Origin: a virus
IMG/VR virus record: IMGVR_UViG_3300033146_005950
Span: 1-64,000 of that record
Direction: 5' to 3' (one strand)
DNA length: 64,000 bases
Shown: positions 32,738 to 41,413 of the stretch, in pieces
Numbering within the stretch: position 1 is the first letter of the stretch
How the letters are laid out: every line of letters begins with the position of its first letter
Notes under the pieces: generated by a model
Database searches by the model: none
What the model was told of the DNA's origin: nothing
What the model saw: the letters and a program-made list of their open reading frames with translations, nothing else
Position numbers and translations under genes: made by a program

Positions 32738-33313
32738 CTAAGAAATTATAATGATTCTTCTGTTTATAGAACTGTATATATTTATTTTTATATTTTTGAA
32801 TGTATCATAACAGTTCCATTGACTTGACGGATAAACAAAACCAATATTGCCTGTTGTGTAAGTAGAATCTGATGCAAGAACAGTATAAGCAGAACCATTA
32901 AATGAAACACTAAAATCATCACCCACTCTTTTTATTTTAATTTTAAATGAAGTTGAGTTTCCGACAAATACAGCAGTACTTCCAAGTTTTGTCCCACTGT
33001 CACCTTTACCACTTGTGTTATTTTTATAAAGAGTGAATTTTGAATTTGAGCCGTCAATTGTCCATAACAATACATAGTTTTGGTCTATATTTAATGTGTT
33101 TAAACAAAATGATAAACCACCTTTATCATCAGTTCCCCAAGCTTCAGTTTCAACATCAACTTCAAAATCAAAATCACCAATTGAATTATTAAACTCATTT
33201 TTTGTTAAAAAACTACCACCATCTAATACTGACATACTGTCTGGAGATATTCCGTTTATTTCATCGCCGCTCCAAGTTCTGTCACCATATTCTGTCCATC
33301 CTGATACTGACAT
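32738..33313 (-). CDS. concanavalin-like jelly-roll protein (fibre tip or adhesin)
   Basis: The 191-residue protein is almost entirely beta-structured, with the layout of a LamG/DUF1080-type domain: FDFEVDVETEAWG, GLSFCLN, YVLLWTID, FKIKIKRVGDDFSVSFNG and NIGFVYPSSQWNCYDTFKNI. Such domains bind carbohydrates. It follows the large fibre gene and could be a separately encoded receptor-binding tip. Confidence 0.6.
   Translation of the reverse strand: MSVSGWTEYGDRTWSGDEINGISPDSMSVLDGGSFLTKNEFNNSIGDFDFEVDVETEAWGTDDKGGLSFCLNTLNIDQNYVLLWTIDGSNSKFTLYKNNTSGKGDSGTKLGSTAVFVGNSTSFKIKIKRVGDDFSVSFNGSAYTVLASDSTYTTGNIGFVYPSSQWNCYDTFKNIKINIYSSINRRIIIIS
32779..32787 (-). promoter_or_regulatory. late-promoter-like AAATAAATA box
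   Basis: The minus strand reads AAATAAATATATA inside the 3' end of the jelly-roll gene, about 60 bp before the DUF4376-like gene start. Confidence 0.45.
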
Positions 33314-33316
33314 AAT

Positions 33317-36300
33317 TTAATTAATCTCGTATTCAATTGTAATATGAATATATGAAACAGTACCAGAGACAGCCGTAACTTCTAACCAAACATATTCATT
33401 TTGATTTATTGCAATTCCACTTTTTGTTACTTCAGCCCCGTTTAAACCTGATGAAACTAATTGCCCATTTACAATTGTGTTTATTGCAGTCCCGACTGAA
33501 GTTCCAGATTTAATATTAAAAGTAACTGAAGAACCGTCTTTAACAACGGCTTGAACTGTATTTACTTTTAACGCTTTTGTTGTGAACCAAATGGGTATTA
33601 AATCTGTATCAACTGGAGCAGGTAAATAAATTGCTTTACTTAATAAATTTTTAGATTTTTCTAATTTATTATTTAATTCTGTATTTAAATCTGTTTGGTT
33701 CGTTATTATTCCGGTTATCCCACCCCAAGCAATGTTAGAAGATGCCCCGGGTGAAAGTACTTTTTTAATTGTAATTGTGTTTGCTCCTGAAAGCGCTTGT
33801 ATTTGAGCTGTACCACGGGTGCGCATTAAATGAACTTCAATAACATCATTTACTTGTAAATTTTTAATAATTGATGAAGAAGCGGAAGACCCAAAATTTG
33901 CCTGTCTCATATATAATTCGCCATAAGTACCCGAAACATCATTTGAATTTATTACTAATTTAGATGCAGCTTCAGATCTTACATTTCCACTGTTTCCTTT
34001 TATTGACACATTATAAGTAATTTCATATTGCCCCGCTTCTTGAATTTCAATCGTTCCCGCTGAAATTACTGAATACGCAGAACAAGTTGCAGATACGGTA
34101 TTAAATGGAACTTTTTGCCAAGTCCCGTCTAATGCTAAATCAGTATTATTATATAAACTTAAAACTTTAGGGTCTTCTTTAGAATCATCAACATATTTTT
34201 TAGTCGCGGGTTCATAATCAGATGCCGGAGTAAACGAAGCTGTATTATCTAATTCTAATACATTATTTTTATTTGCCTTTAAATTTAATGCAGTTTGTGT
34301 ATCATTTGAAATTGGTTTATTTAAATCTGAAGTATTATCAACATTGCCCAAACCAACATCAGATTTATTAACATTATGAGGATTATTTGTGTTTGAAATA
34401 TGACTTTGAATATTTGTGTTTTTAGGTTCATAATCAGAATCGTGATTATGATTTCCTTCTGCAACTTCTCCACTATTATTTCCAAAATTTTTATTGAAAG
34501 CGGTGTTTTCTGTGAAGTCATCTTTCTTTCCAGCTAATTCATTTTGTAAATCTGTTTGATTAGTAATATCCCCGATTATATCACCCCAAGTAATATTCTC
34601 AGCTGTGCCGCCTGAAATTGAAGGAATTAATATTTTTTTAATTGTAATTGAAGTTCCGTTCCCAGATGCTTTTACTGTATTACTTCCATCTACCACTTTT
34701 GCTCTTATTCTTAACATATCACTGTCATCTAAGTCAAAAATATAGCTGTATGATGCAACTGCTCCATATTGAGTTTTCTTTATAAATAAAGTATTTTCAG
34801 TACCCGGGATATTAGTGTAATTTTTTTGTAGCATTATTTTTACAGAAGTATCAACAGTCCCCGCTGAGGCAACTAAATCAATATGAAAATTTACTTCATA
34901 TTGTCCTGCATTATCTAAAGTTATTTCACCGTTGCTATTTGTGTAACCACCACCTGTAATATCAATAACATTAAATGGTACTGTTTGATAGTTCATAGAT
35001 GAAATTGTAAAATCATTAGTGTTCCTTGCTGCAAAAACATCCGGGTCTTTTAATTTATCGTCAACATATTTTTTAGTTGCAGGTTCATAATCAGCCGCCG
35101 GAACAAACGAAGTTGTGTTATTTAATTCTAATACATTATTTTTATCTGCTTTATTATTTAAAAGATTTGCGACTGCGTTGCTAACAGGTTTATTTAAATC
35201 TGAAGTATTATCAACATTGCCCAAACCAACGTCAGATTTATTAACATTATGAGGATTATTTGTGTTTGAAATATGACTTTGAATATTTGAATTAGCAGGT
35301 TCGTAAACTCCATTATGATTATGATTTCCTTCTGCAACTGTTGAAGCAGCCGTACCAAAGTCTTTATTAAAAGCACTGTTTTCGGCAAAGTCATCTTTCT
35401 TTCCATCTAATTCATTTTGTAAATCGGTCTGATTAGAAATGTTTCCAACAATTGTACCCCAAGTTGTATTACCATTGCTTTCAATAACACCTGCTGCAAC
35501 GATCTTTTTAAGATTTAACGAAACACCTTTTACAGTCGTATTAATTGAAGAAGTACCAACCGTTCTACTTGCGATTACCTTTAATACATCATTTTCGTTT
35601 AAATTTAATATTGCGGTTGCAGTACCGTGTGTACCATAATTTTTTAGTCTACAATATATTGTTGATTGAGTTCCATTCACATCTGAGCCATTTAATTGTA
35701 ATTTAGTTACGACAGTGCTTCTTGAACTTCCACTGGCTACTTCAAAATCAGCGTGATAAATTATTTCATATTGTCCATCTTTTAATATTGTAACTTCACC
35801 ATTATTATTATGAGAATAAGAATCATCTATTATATCAACCGTGTTTAACGGGATTGTTTGAAAACTACTTGAGATAGAAAATGCATTATTGTTATGCGCA
35901 AAATATACAGACGGCTCATCAACAGAATCATCAACATATTTTTTAGTCGCAGGTTCATAATCAGCATCTGGAGTAAATGAAGTTGTATTATCTAATTCTA
36001 ATACATTTGTTTTGTCTGCTTTTAAATTTAACGCAGTTTGTGTATCATTTGAAATTGGTTTATCTAAGTCTGAAGTATTATTTACTGCTCCTAAACCTAT
36101 TTGGCTTTTTGTCACTACGTGCGGGTTTGTTTGATTGCTAATATGACTTTGAATATTTGAATTGACAGGTTCATAAACAGTATCGTGATTATGGTTCCCC
36201 ATTGAAACAGTGTTAGAAGTAGTTCCAAAGTCTTTGTTGAAGGCTGTTTTTTCTGTGAAGTCATCTTTCTTTCCATCTAATTCATTTTGTAAATCTGTCT

Positions 36301-36655
36301 GATTGGTAATGTTGCCTGATATATTGCCCCAAGCAACTTCTTCGCTCAAATCAATTTCACCATCACCATCTTCATCATAAACCGAACCGCCAACATTTGA
36401 TTTATGATAAAAATTAAATGTGTTTTGTATTATTGCAATATAAACATCTGCACTTGTAGATGTTGGGTTATATGTGTTTAGTTCATTAGTAATTAAAGAA
36501 ACATCTTTATTACCACTAAAATTTATTAAAATGTCATCTGCAAATTTTCTTGTGTATAATAATCTATTTATATTTGTAGTTGAACCCGAAGTATAAAATA
36601 CTCCATCTAAATAAAGGTTTGAACCTGAAATATAAATTTGATCTACTCTTTCCAT
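33317..36655 (-). CDS. large tail fibre protein with three internal ~240-aa repeats
   Basis: The 1112-residue protein has an N-terminal domain (YISGSNLYLDGVFYTSG) related to that of the next fibre gene, then three modules. Each contains WGxIxGxITNQTDLQNEL, KKDDF..AFNKDFG, a GNHNH motif, NIQSHISN..NPH, and PATKKYVDD, followed by a C1q/TNF-like beta sandwich (KKYVDD...GQYEI). The ITNQTDLQ and IGLGxVxNTSD-type segments are typical phage fibre shaft repeats. It ends with a beta-rich tip. The modular structure suggests variation by recombination. Confidence 0.85.
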   Translation of the reverse strand: MERVDQIYISGSNLYLDGVFYTSGSTTNINRLLYTRKFADDILINFSGNKDVSLITNELNTYNPTSTSADVYIAIIQNTFNFYHKSNVGGSVYDEDGDGEIDLSEEVAWGNISGNITNQTDLQNELDGKKDDFTEKTAFNKDFGTTSNTVSMGNHNHDTVYEPVNSNIQSHISNQTNPHVVTKSQIGLGAVNNTSDLDKPISNDTQTALNLKADKTNVLELDNTTSFTPDADYEPATKKYVDDSVDEPSVYFAHNNNAFSISSSFQTIPLNTVDIIDDSYSHNNNGEVTILKDGQYEIIYHADFEVASGSSRSTVVTKLQLNGSDVNGTQSTIYCRLKNYGTHGTATAILNLNENDVLKVIASRTVGTSSINTTVKGVSLNLKKIVAAGVIESNGNTTWGTIVGNISNQTDLQNELDGKKDDFAENSAFNKDFGTAASTVAEGNHNHNGVYEPANSNIQSHISNTNNPHNVNKSDVGLGNVDNTSDLNKPVSNAVANLLNNKADKNNVLELNNTTSFVPAADYEPATKKYVDDKLKDPDVFAARNTNDFTISSMNYQTVPFNVIDITGGGYTNSNGEITLDNAGQYEVNFHIDLVASAGTVDTSVKIMLQKNYTNIPGTENTLFIKKTQYGAVASYSYIFDLDDSDMLRIRAKVVDGSNTVKASGNGTSITIKKILIPSISGGTAENITWGDIIGDITNQTDLQNELAGKKDDFTENTAFNKNFGNNSGEVAEGNHNHDSDYEPKNTNIQSHISNTNNPHNVNKSDVGLGNVDNTSDLNKPISNDTQTALNLKANKNNVLELDNTASFTPASDYEPATKKYVDDSKEDPKVLSLYNNTDLALDGTWQKVPFNTVSATCSAYSVISAGTIEIQEAGQYEITYNVSIKGNSGNVRSEAASKLVINSNDVSGTYGELYMRQANFGSSASSSIIKNLQVNDVIEVHLMRTRGTAQIQALSGANTITIKKVLSPGASSNIAWGGITGIITNQTDLNTELNNKLEKSKNLLSKAIYLPAPVDTDLIPIWFTTKALKVNTVQAVVKDGSSVTFNIKSGTSVGTAINTIVNGQLVSSGLNGAEVTKSGIAINQNEYVWLEVTAVSGTVSYIHITIEYEIN

Positions 36656-36690
36656 TCATAGCCTTTGAAAAAATTAAAATTTACTAATTA

Positions 36691-36699
36691 TATTTATTA
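36691..36699 (-). promoter_or_regulatory. late-promoter-like TAATAAATA box
   Basis: The minus strand reads TAATAAATATAATTA, one base different from the window consensus, about 35 bp before the large fibre gene and just after a terminator. Confidence 0.5.
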
Positions 36700-36704
36700 T
36701 TAAA

Positions 36705-36732
36705 AATGGGGGAATTTTAATTCCCCCCCATT
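36705..36732 (-). terminator. intrinsic terminator between fibre genes
   Basis: The minus strand forms AATGGGGGG / CCCCCATT around an AT-rich loop, followed by TTTTTAATAAT. It lies between the mobile element and the next fibre gene. Confidence 0.65.
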
Positions 36733-36747
36733 TTATTTTAAAAATTA

Positions 36748-36956
36748 GTGAACTAATGCAACTCTAAAGAGTTGCATCTTCCTGTTTCATAGTCTAATTC
36801 TTACAGCTGGATTCAATGAATCCAGCGCAGAGGAATTAAACTCCGCAGGCTTAAAATCCCTGAGTCCCTCAGGTACTATTAATATTTATTATTTGTAATA
36901 ATTGTTAGTTCACAATATTATGTCATTTAGAAGCCTTAAAAGGCTTAGTTTATAAA
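36748..36956 (-). mobile_element. IS200/IS605-like non-autonomous element with a tnpB 3' remnant, copy 2
   Basis: On the minus strand the element starts with TTATAAACTAAGCC and a small hairpin (AAGCC / GGCTT, 36931-36946), and ends with hairpin TGCAACTCT / AGAGTTGCA (36757-36776) plus TTAGTTCAC. Between are further hairpins (CCTGAG / CTCAGG, 36859-36873; GCTGGATTC / GAATCCAGC, 36806-36826). Read from 36868, one frame gives GTQGF, ACGV and KQE in order, a pattern of clostridial-type TnpB C-termini, but with three stop codons. So it keeps a decayed tnpB end overlapping an omegaRNA-like region, without transposase. No target duplication is seen, as expected for this family. Confidence 0.6.
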
Positions 36957-36980
36957 AAGATTTTAATTAATTAAATTTCA

Positions 36981-38777
36981 CTAATCAATATCAAGTATTA
37001 AAGTAGCAGCAGGGTTATTGCTCCAATTGCTTAATGCAATTCTAATTGTGTCACCCGCAGCAACTGACAAACCATTAAACTCAAATACAGTTGTGTCATC
37101 TGAACCACCGCCTGTATTTGTTGAAACGGCATCAGCGGTAGTCGTTGAAATAATTTCACTTGTATTATTTTTAAATAATTTCAAAGTTGAATTACTTGCT
37201 CCACCATCCATTTTAACTGAGATTTTATGAATTGTTCCTGCAAATGCCATACTCCAACCAGGATTTATTACTGAGCCGTCTGAAGTTCCGCCTGCCCAAA
37301 TTTCTTTATTTGCACCAAGTGCTTCATTTCTTGCAAATAAATATGTAATTTTAGCACCTGCTGTTGAAGCATCAACATAAGCTTTAACAGATTGCTGTGT
37401 AGGAACTGCTGTATCAGAATCTGAAGTAAAATCATCTTCATCAATAACTTCAAAACCTGAATCTGTTAAATTGCCATTTGAGTCTAAAGCAGCAAGATTA
37501 CCATCCGTTGCTCCGGTGACTTTATCAGCTTTAGAATCAAAATTAGGTTTATTTTGAATATAAGCATCTGAACTATTATCAGTCTCATCCCAATCAGCTT
37601 GTACATTTACTTCAGCACCATCAGCAATTCCATTTAATTTTGTTAACTGAGCATCGGTAACATAATTTTTATCTGTAACTGTTGTAATATCACCAGTATT
37701 TAATACAACAACACCAGTCTTTCCATTGACAGATGCAACTTGGTCTGTATTATCAATTTTATCCCAATTACTTCCATTATAAACAGCCCAATCTCCGATT
37801 TCATAAACTGTACCTGAAATTGTACCCGCTGTATCAATTACATAATAATCTCCATTTTCAGGTGAAGCAGGATAAGAGCCGCCTGAGGCATCTAATGTTC
37901 CTTTATATTGCAAACCGCCTAAAATTGTATCAGGCAATTGAGAAGTTGGAACTTTACCGTCACCACCTAATGTTGCGACTCCATTTGCAGATGCTTTTTC
38001 TGAAGTATCAATTTTATCAGCAAGTTCTGAAGTAATTTGTGAAGCAGTCCAAATATCAGAAGTACTTGAACCAGAGTCATTTATTTTTGCTCCACTATCA
38101 ACTGCGTCTCCATCTGAATCTAATACAGTAATGTTACCAGTTGTTCCTGCCGCATCTCTTACAGCATAATAAGCAGGCAATTCCCCACCTAATTTATCTG
38201 CATCTTCAGCACCGTCAACTTTTCCATTATCATTTGTGTCATAGACAGATTTTAACATATCTCCGTTACCAGAAGCAGCGTACGAATCATCAACATATTT
38301 TTTAGTCGCAGGTTCATAATCAGCATCTGGAGTAAATGAAGTTGTATTATCTAATTCTAATACATTTGTTTTGTCTGCTTTTAATGCAAGACCATTTGTA
38401 AGGTCAGTGTTTGAAGCATAGTAAGAAGCGTCATTTCCTCCTAAATTATATGCGTTTTCTGCATTATCAACAACACCAGTTTCATTACTGTCATATTGAT
38501 TTATTGTCATATCAGAATTATGCCACTCATTATAAGTAGTTTGTACCCAACCTGTATAAGTGTCATTATCTGAAGAAGGCGTAATTGTTGTGCTCGAACC
38601 GTCGTCAAGCACCATCGTTACAACACCACTTCCACTTTCATAATCGCTAATTATATCATTAGCATATTCTCTTGTAAAAATAAAAACATCTAATGATTCT
38701 GTGTCTCCATTTGTATAACTATGGCCGTCTAATGTTACGCTACCAGCAAATGAAAGACTAATCGCTTTTGTACCCAT
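36981..38777 (-). CDS. tail fibre protein
   Basis: The 598-residue protein has an N-terminal domain (SLSFAGSVTLDGHSYTNGD) similar to that of the large fibre gene, shaft segments with LKADKTNVLELDNTTSFTPD and PATKKYVDDSYA, a middle beta domain (VYEIGDWAVYNGSNW) typical of fibre proteins, and a C-terminal beta sandwich ending NWSNNPAATLILDI that is also found in the 47.3-50.2 kb fibre gene. A 101-bp stretch is identical with the large fibre gene (35925-36025 and 38284-38384). AGGAGA precedes the start. Confidence 0.85.
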   Translation of the reverse strand: MGTKAISLSFAGSVTLDGHSYTNGDTESLDVFIFTREYANDIISDYESGSGVVTMVLDDGSSTTITPSSDNDTYTGWVQTTYNEWHNSDMTINQYDSNETGVVDNAENAYNLGGNDASYYASNTDLTNGLALKADKTNVLELDNTTSFTPDADYEPATKKYVDDSYAASGNGDMLKSVYDTNDNGKVDGAEDADKLGGELPAYYAVRDAAGTTGNITVLDSDGDAVDSGAKINDSGSSTSDIWTASQITSELADKIDTSEKASANGVATLGGDGKVPTSQLPDTILGGLQYKGTLDASGGSYPASPENGDYYVIDTAGTISGTVYEIGDWAVYNGSNWDKIDNTDQVASVNGKTGVVVLNTGDITTVTDKNYVTDAQLTKLNGIADGAEVNVQADWDETDNSSDAYIQNKPNFDSKADKVTGATDGNLAALDSNGNLTDSGFEVIDEDDFTSDSDTAVPTQQSVKAYVDASTAGAKITYLFARNEALGANKEIWAGGTSDGSVINPGWSMAFAGTIHKISVKMDGGASNSTLKLFKNNTSEIISTTTADAVSTNTGGGSDDTTVFEFNGLSVAAGDTIRIALSNWSNNPAATLILDID

Positions 38778-38830
38778 TTAGAATTTCTCCTCATATTTTT
38801 GAATAAAGTAAAGCTATTTAATTTTAATTA

Positions 38831-38839
38831 TATTTATTT
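38831..38839 (-). promoter_or_regulatory. late-promoter-like AAATAAATA box
   Basis: The minus strand reads AAATAAATATAATTAAAA, about 55 bp upstream of the fibre gene at 38777. Confidence 0.55.
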
Positions 38840-38842
38840 TTT

Positions 38843-38989
38843 AAATTAATTTAAACAAACAAACAAATAAACAAACAAATAATCATTAAAATACAAAAAT
38901 AGCAGCCAATTTTAATTAAAAAATTAGCTGCTATTTGATTTATAGGGGAAAAAAACTAAATTAGTTTGTCTGTTTGTTTAAATTAATTT
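38843..38989 (-). terminator. terminator hairpin nested in a 22-bp inverted repeat
   Basis: The inner hairpin (AAATAGCAGC / GCTGCTATTT, 38897-38936) is followed by TTTTTG on the minus strand. Around it, AAATTAATTTAAACAAAC (from 38843) pairs with GTTTGTTTAAATTAATTT (to 38989), with one mismatch over 22 bp. The outer arm includes the stop of the hexapeptide-repeat gene. The nested structure is unusual for a simple terminator. Confidence 0.6.
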
Positions 38990-39703
38990 AAAAACATTCG
39001 TCAATATATTCACCTTCTGAAATTTCTGCATCTCCAGCAACAAAACATTCACCTCTAATAATTGCGTTTCCATAAACTTCTGCTCATAAACTTCTGCGTT
39101 TCCATAAATTTTCGCATTATCATAAATTACTGCGTACCCAGAAACCAATGCATCGTCGTAAATTTGTGCATCGCCATAAACTTGTGCATTACCAAAAACT
39201 TTTGCACCATCATAAACTTGTGCATCTCCATAAACTTGTGCATTACCAAAAACTTCTGCATCGTCATAAATTACTGCGTATCCAGAAACCAATACACCAC
39301 CATAAACTTGTGCATCGCCATAAACTTTTGATTTACCAAAAACTTCTGCATTTTCGCAAACTTCTGCAGCACCGTAAACTTTTGCACCATCATAAACTTG
39401 TGCTTCACCATAAACTTTTGCGTCTCCGTAAACTTGAGCTTCACCGTAAATTTCTGCATTGTCATAAACTTCTGCGTGCCCATAAATTACTGCATTATCT
39501 TTAACAACTGCTGACTCAAAAACAATCGCGTCTTGAAATACCCAGCAATTATCTTTTTGGTTTAAATTATCTTTATTTTCAACTAAGCCGCCCCAGTCGC
39601 CTTCTTTTACTTTTTTACCAATTACAGTTCTAAAGTTTTTCAGTGCTTTAATTCTGTAATATTTGCCTTCAGGTACCATTTCATATTTTAATTTTTGACT
39701 CAT
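38978..39703 (-). CDS. hexapeptide-repeat beta-helix protein (paralogue 1, frameshifted near its 3' end)
   Basis: The protein starts like its two paralogues (YEMVPEGKYYRIKALKNFRT, then GDWGGLVEN and DNCWVF) and continues in tandem 6-residue units (AEVYGD, AQVYGN), like YdcK-type left-handed beta-helix proteins. At about 39083-39086 the repeat sequence lacks 4 bases and the frame shifts, giving an unrelated end (EQKFMETQLLEVNVLLLE). In the other frame the pattern continues (AEVYGNAIIRGECF) to a stop at 38988. Repeat slippage, a true mutation or a sequencing error could explain this. The function is unknown. Confidence 0.7.
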   Translation of the reverse strand: MSQKLKYEMVPEGKYYRIKALKNFRTVIGKKVKEGDWGGLVENKDNLNQKDNCWVFQDAIVFESAVVKDNAVIYGHAEVYDNAEIYGEAQVYGDAKVYGEAQVYDGAKVYGAAEVCENAEVFGKSKVYGDAQVYGGVLVSGYAVIYDDAEVFGNAQVYGDAQVYDGAKVFGNAQVYGDAQIYDDALVSGYAVIYDNAKIYGNAEVYEQKFMETQLLEVNVLLLEMQKFQKVNILTNVFKLI

Positions 39704-39724
39704 TTTTTTATTTTTCCTTTTGTT

Positions 39725-40213
39725 TTATGTAAACTTTATGTCTAATTCAGTTAAAGTATCTTCAATTGGGTTTATAATTAATTTTTTAAAAAATGGAAAA
39801 TATTCTTCAATATGTTCTTTTAAATCTTTATTTTTTAATTTTTTAACATTTTCTTTAATTTCATCTAATGCCATTAAAATAGTTATCCTAATATCATATA
39901 GTGTGTCGTAAATTTCAATAACTTCTGTATCAATAAAATCAACTGTACTAAATGAGTGAAATATTTTTCTAATTGAAAAGAAAAATGCATTTAATTCTTT
40001 TATTGAAATAGTAGTTGAAGATTCACTTAACGTATCAATAAACGCTGCCTCAAATACATCTTCAATATAAATTCGACAAATATTATTACCACTATCTTTA
40101 ACGGCTGGTAATTCAACAAACTCACTATAAACAGCGTCATTTTCTTGCAAACCCTTGATACTTTTAATACCTCTTTTATAATTATAACGAAATTCTTTAT
40201 TTGTTTTATTCAT
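39725..40213 (-). CDS. hypothetical helical protein, 162 aa
   Basis: The protein is mostly helical, with a basic N-terminus (MNKTNKEFRYNYKRGIKSIK) and a C-terminal part rich in Lys and Glu (KENVKKLKNKDLKEHIEEYF). It sits between two hexapeptide-repeat paralogues. The family was not recognised. The gene at 42261-42536 has a similar position relative to the third paralogue and similar helical composition, so the two may share a role. Confidence 0.5.
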   Translation of the reverse strand: MNKTNKEFRYNYKRGIKSIKGLQENDAVYSEFVELPAVKDSGNNICRIYIEDVFEAAFIDTLSESSTTISIKELNAFFFSIRKIFHSFSTVDFIDTEVIEIYDTLYDIRITILMALDEIKENVKKLKNKDLKEHIEEYFPFFKKLIINPIEDTLTELDIKFT

Positions 40214-40302
40214 TATTTACTTTTCTTTCCTTGCATATTTTTAAAATTGAAACTGAAATTAATCAAAATTTTCAATATGGTTTGTGAACTATTAAAATAG
40301 AC

Positions 40303-41346
40303 TTAATCTTCACCAAATACTTCATCTTTACCAAAAATTTGTATATCGCCGTAAACTTCTGCGTCTCCATAAACTTTTGATTTACCATAAATTTTTGCAT
40401 CCTCATAAATGTCTGCATTTCCATAAACTTCAGCATTTTCGTAAACTTCAGCATTTTCAGAAATTTGTGCATATTCGTAAACTTGTGCATTGTCGTAAAC
40501 TTTTGCGTCTTCGTAAACTTGTGCATCGCCGTAAATTTTTGCTTTGCCATAAACTTCTGCATCGTCATAAATTTTTGCAAAATTATAAACTTGTGCATCT
40601 TCGTAAACTTGTGCATTTCCACAAATATCTGCACCACTAAATACTTCAGCATTTCCGTAAACTTGTGCATTGCCGTAAACTTGTGCAATACCATAAATTT
40701 TAGCAAGATCATAAACTTTCGCATTACCAAAAACTAATGAACCTTCGTAAACTTTTGATTCACCATAAATTTTTGCTTCACCGTAAACTTGTGCAGCACC
40801 ACAAATTTTAGCATCGTTATAAACTTTTGCTTTACCAAAAACGTTTGCGCCATCATAAACTTCTGCATCGTCGTAAACTTCTGCATCTTCGTAAACTTGT
40901 GCATCGCCATAAATTTTAGCAAAATTATAAACTTCTGCATTGTCGCAAACTTCTGCATCTTCGTAAATTTTGGCAAAATTAAAAACTTCTGCATCGTCAT
41001 AAATTTTTGCAGCACCGTAAACTTTTGTGTCACCATAAACTTTTGCTTCACCATAAACTTGTGAATCATCATAGATTTCTGCATTTCCGTAAATTTCTGC
41101 ATAGTTATAAACTTCTGCGTGCCCATAAATTACTGCACTATCTTTAACAATCGCTGACTCAAAAACAATCGCGTCTTGAAATACCCAGCAATTATCTTCT
41201 TGACTTAGATTATCTTCATTTTCAACTAACCCACCGAAGTCACCTTCTTTTACTTTTATACCAATTACAGTTCTAAAACTTTTAAGGGCTCTAATTCTGA
41301 AATATTTACCTTCAGGTACCATTTCATATTTTAGTTCTCTACTCAT
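40303..41346 (-). CDS. hexapeptide-repeat beta-helix protein (paralogue 2, longest)
   Basis: The 347-residue protein has the common N-terminal domain (YEMVPEGKYFRIRALKSFRT, GDFGGLVENEDNLSQ, DNCWVFQDAIVFESA) and then about 45 six-residue units such as AEVYGN, AQVYED and AKIYDD up to the end (FGKDEVFGED). The pattern is that of a left-handed beta-helix with Val/Ile and Tyr pointing inward. The long open frames on the opposite strand and in other frames come from the 18-bp repeat and are not genes. Confidence 0.75.
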   Translation of the reverse strand: MSRELKYEMVPEGKYFRIRALKSFRTVIGIKVKEGDFGGLVENEDNLSQEDNCWVFQDAIVFESAIVKDSAVIYGHAEVYNYAEIYGNAEIYDDSQVYGEAKVYGDTKVYGAAKIYDDAEVFNFAKIYEDAEVCDNAEVYNFAKIYGDAQVYEDAEVYDDAEVYDGANVFGKAKVYNDAKICGAAQVYGEAKIYGESKVYEGSLVFGNAKVYDLAKIYGIAQVYGNAQVYGNAEVFSGADICGNAQVYEDAQVYNFAKIYDDAEVYGKAKIYGDAQVYEDAKVYDNAQVYEYAQISENAEVYENAEVYGNADIYEDAKIYGKSKVYGDAEVYGDIQIFGKDEVFGED

Positions 41347-41413
41347 TTTCTGTTCTTCCTTTTGTTTTATTCATTATTTAATTTTCTTTACTTGCATATT
41401 TTTAAAATTGAAA

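Noticed and set aside
36781-36880. tRNA gene suggested by adjacent small stems
   Set aside because: No acceptor stem, T-loop motif or CCA end can be arranged; the stems fit the mobile-element interpretation better.
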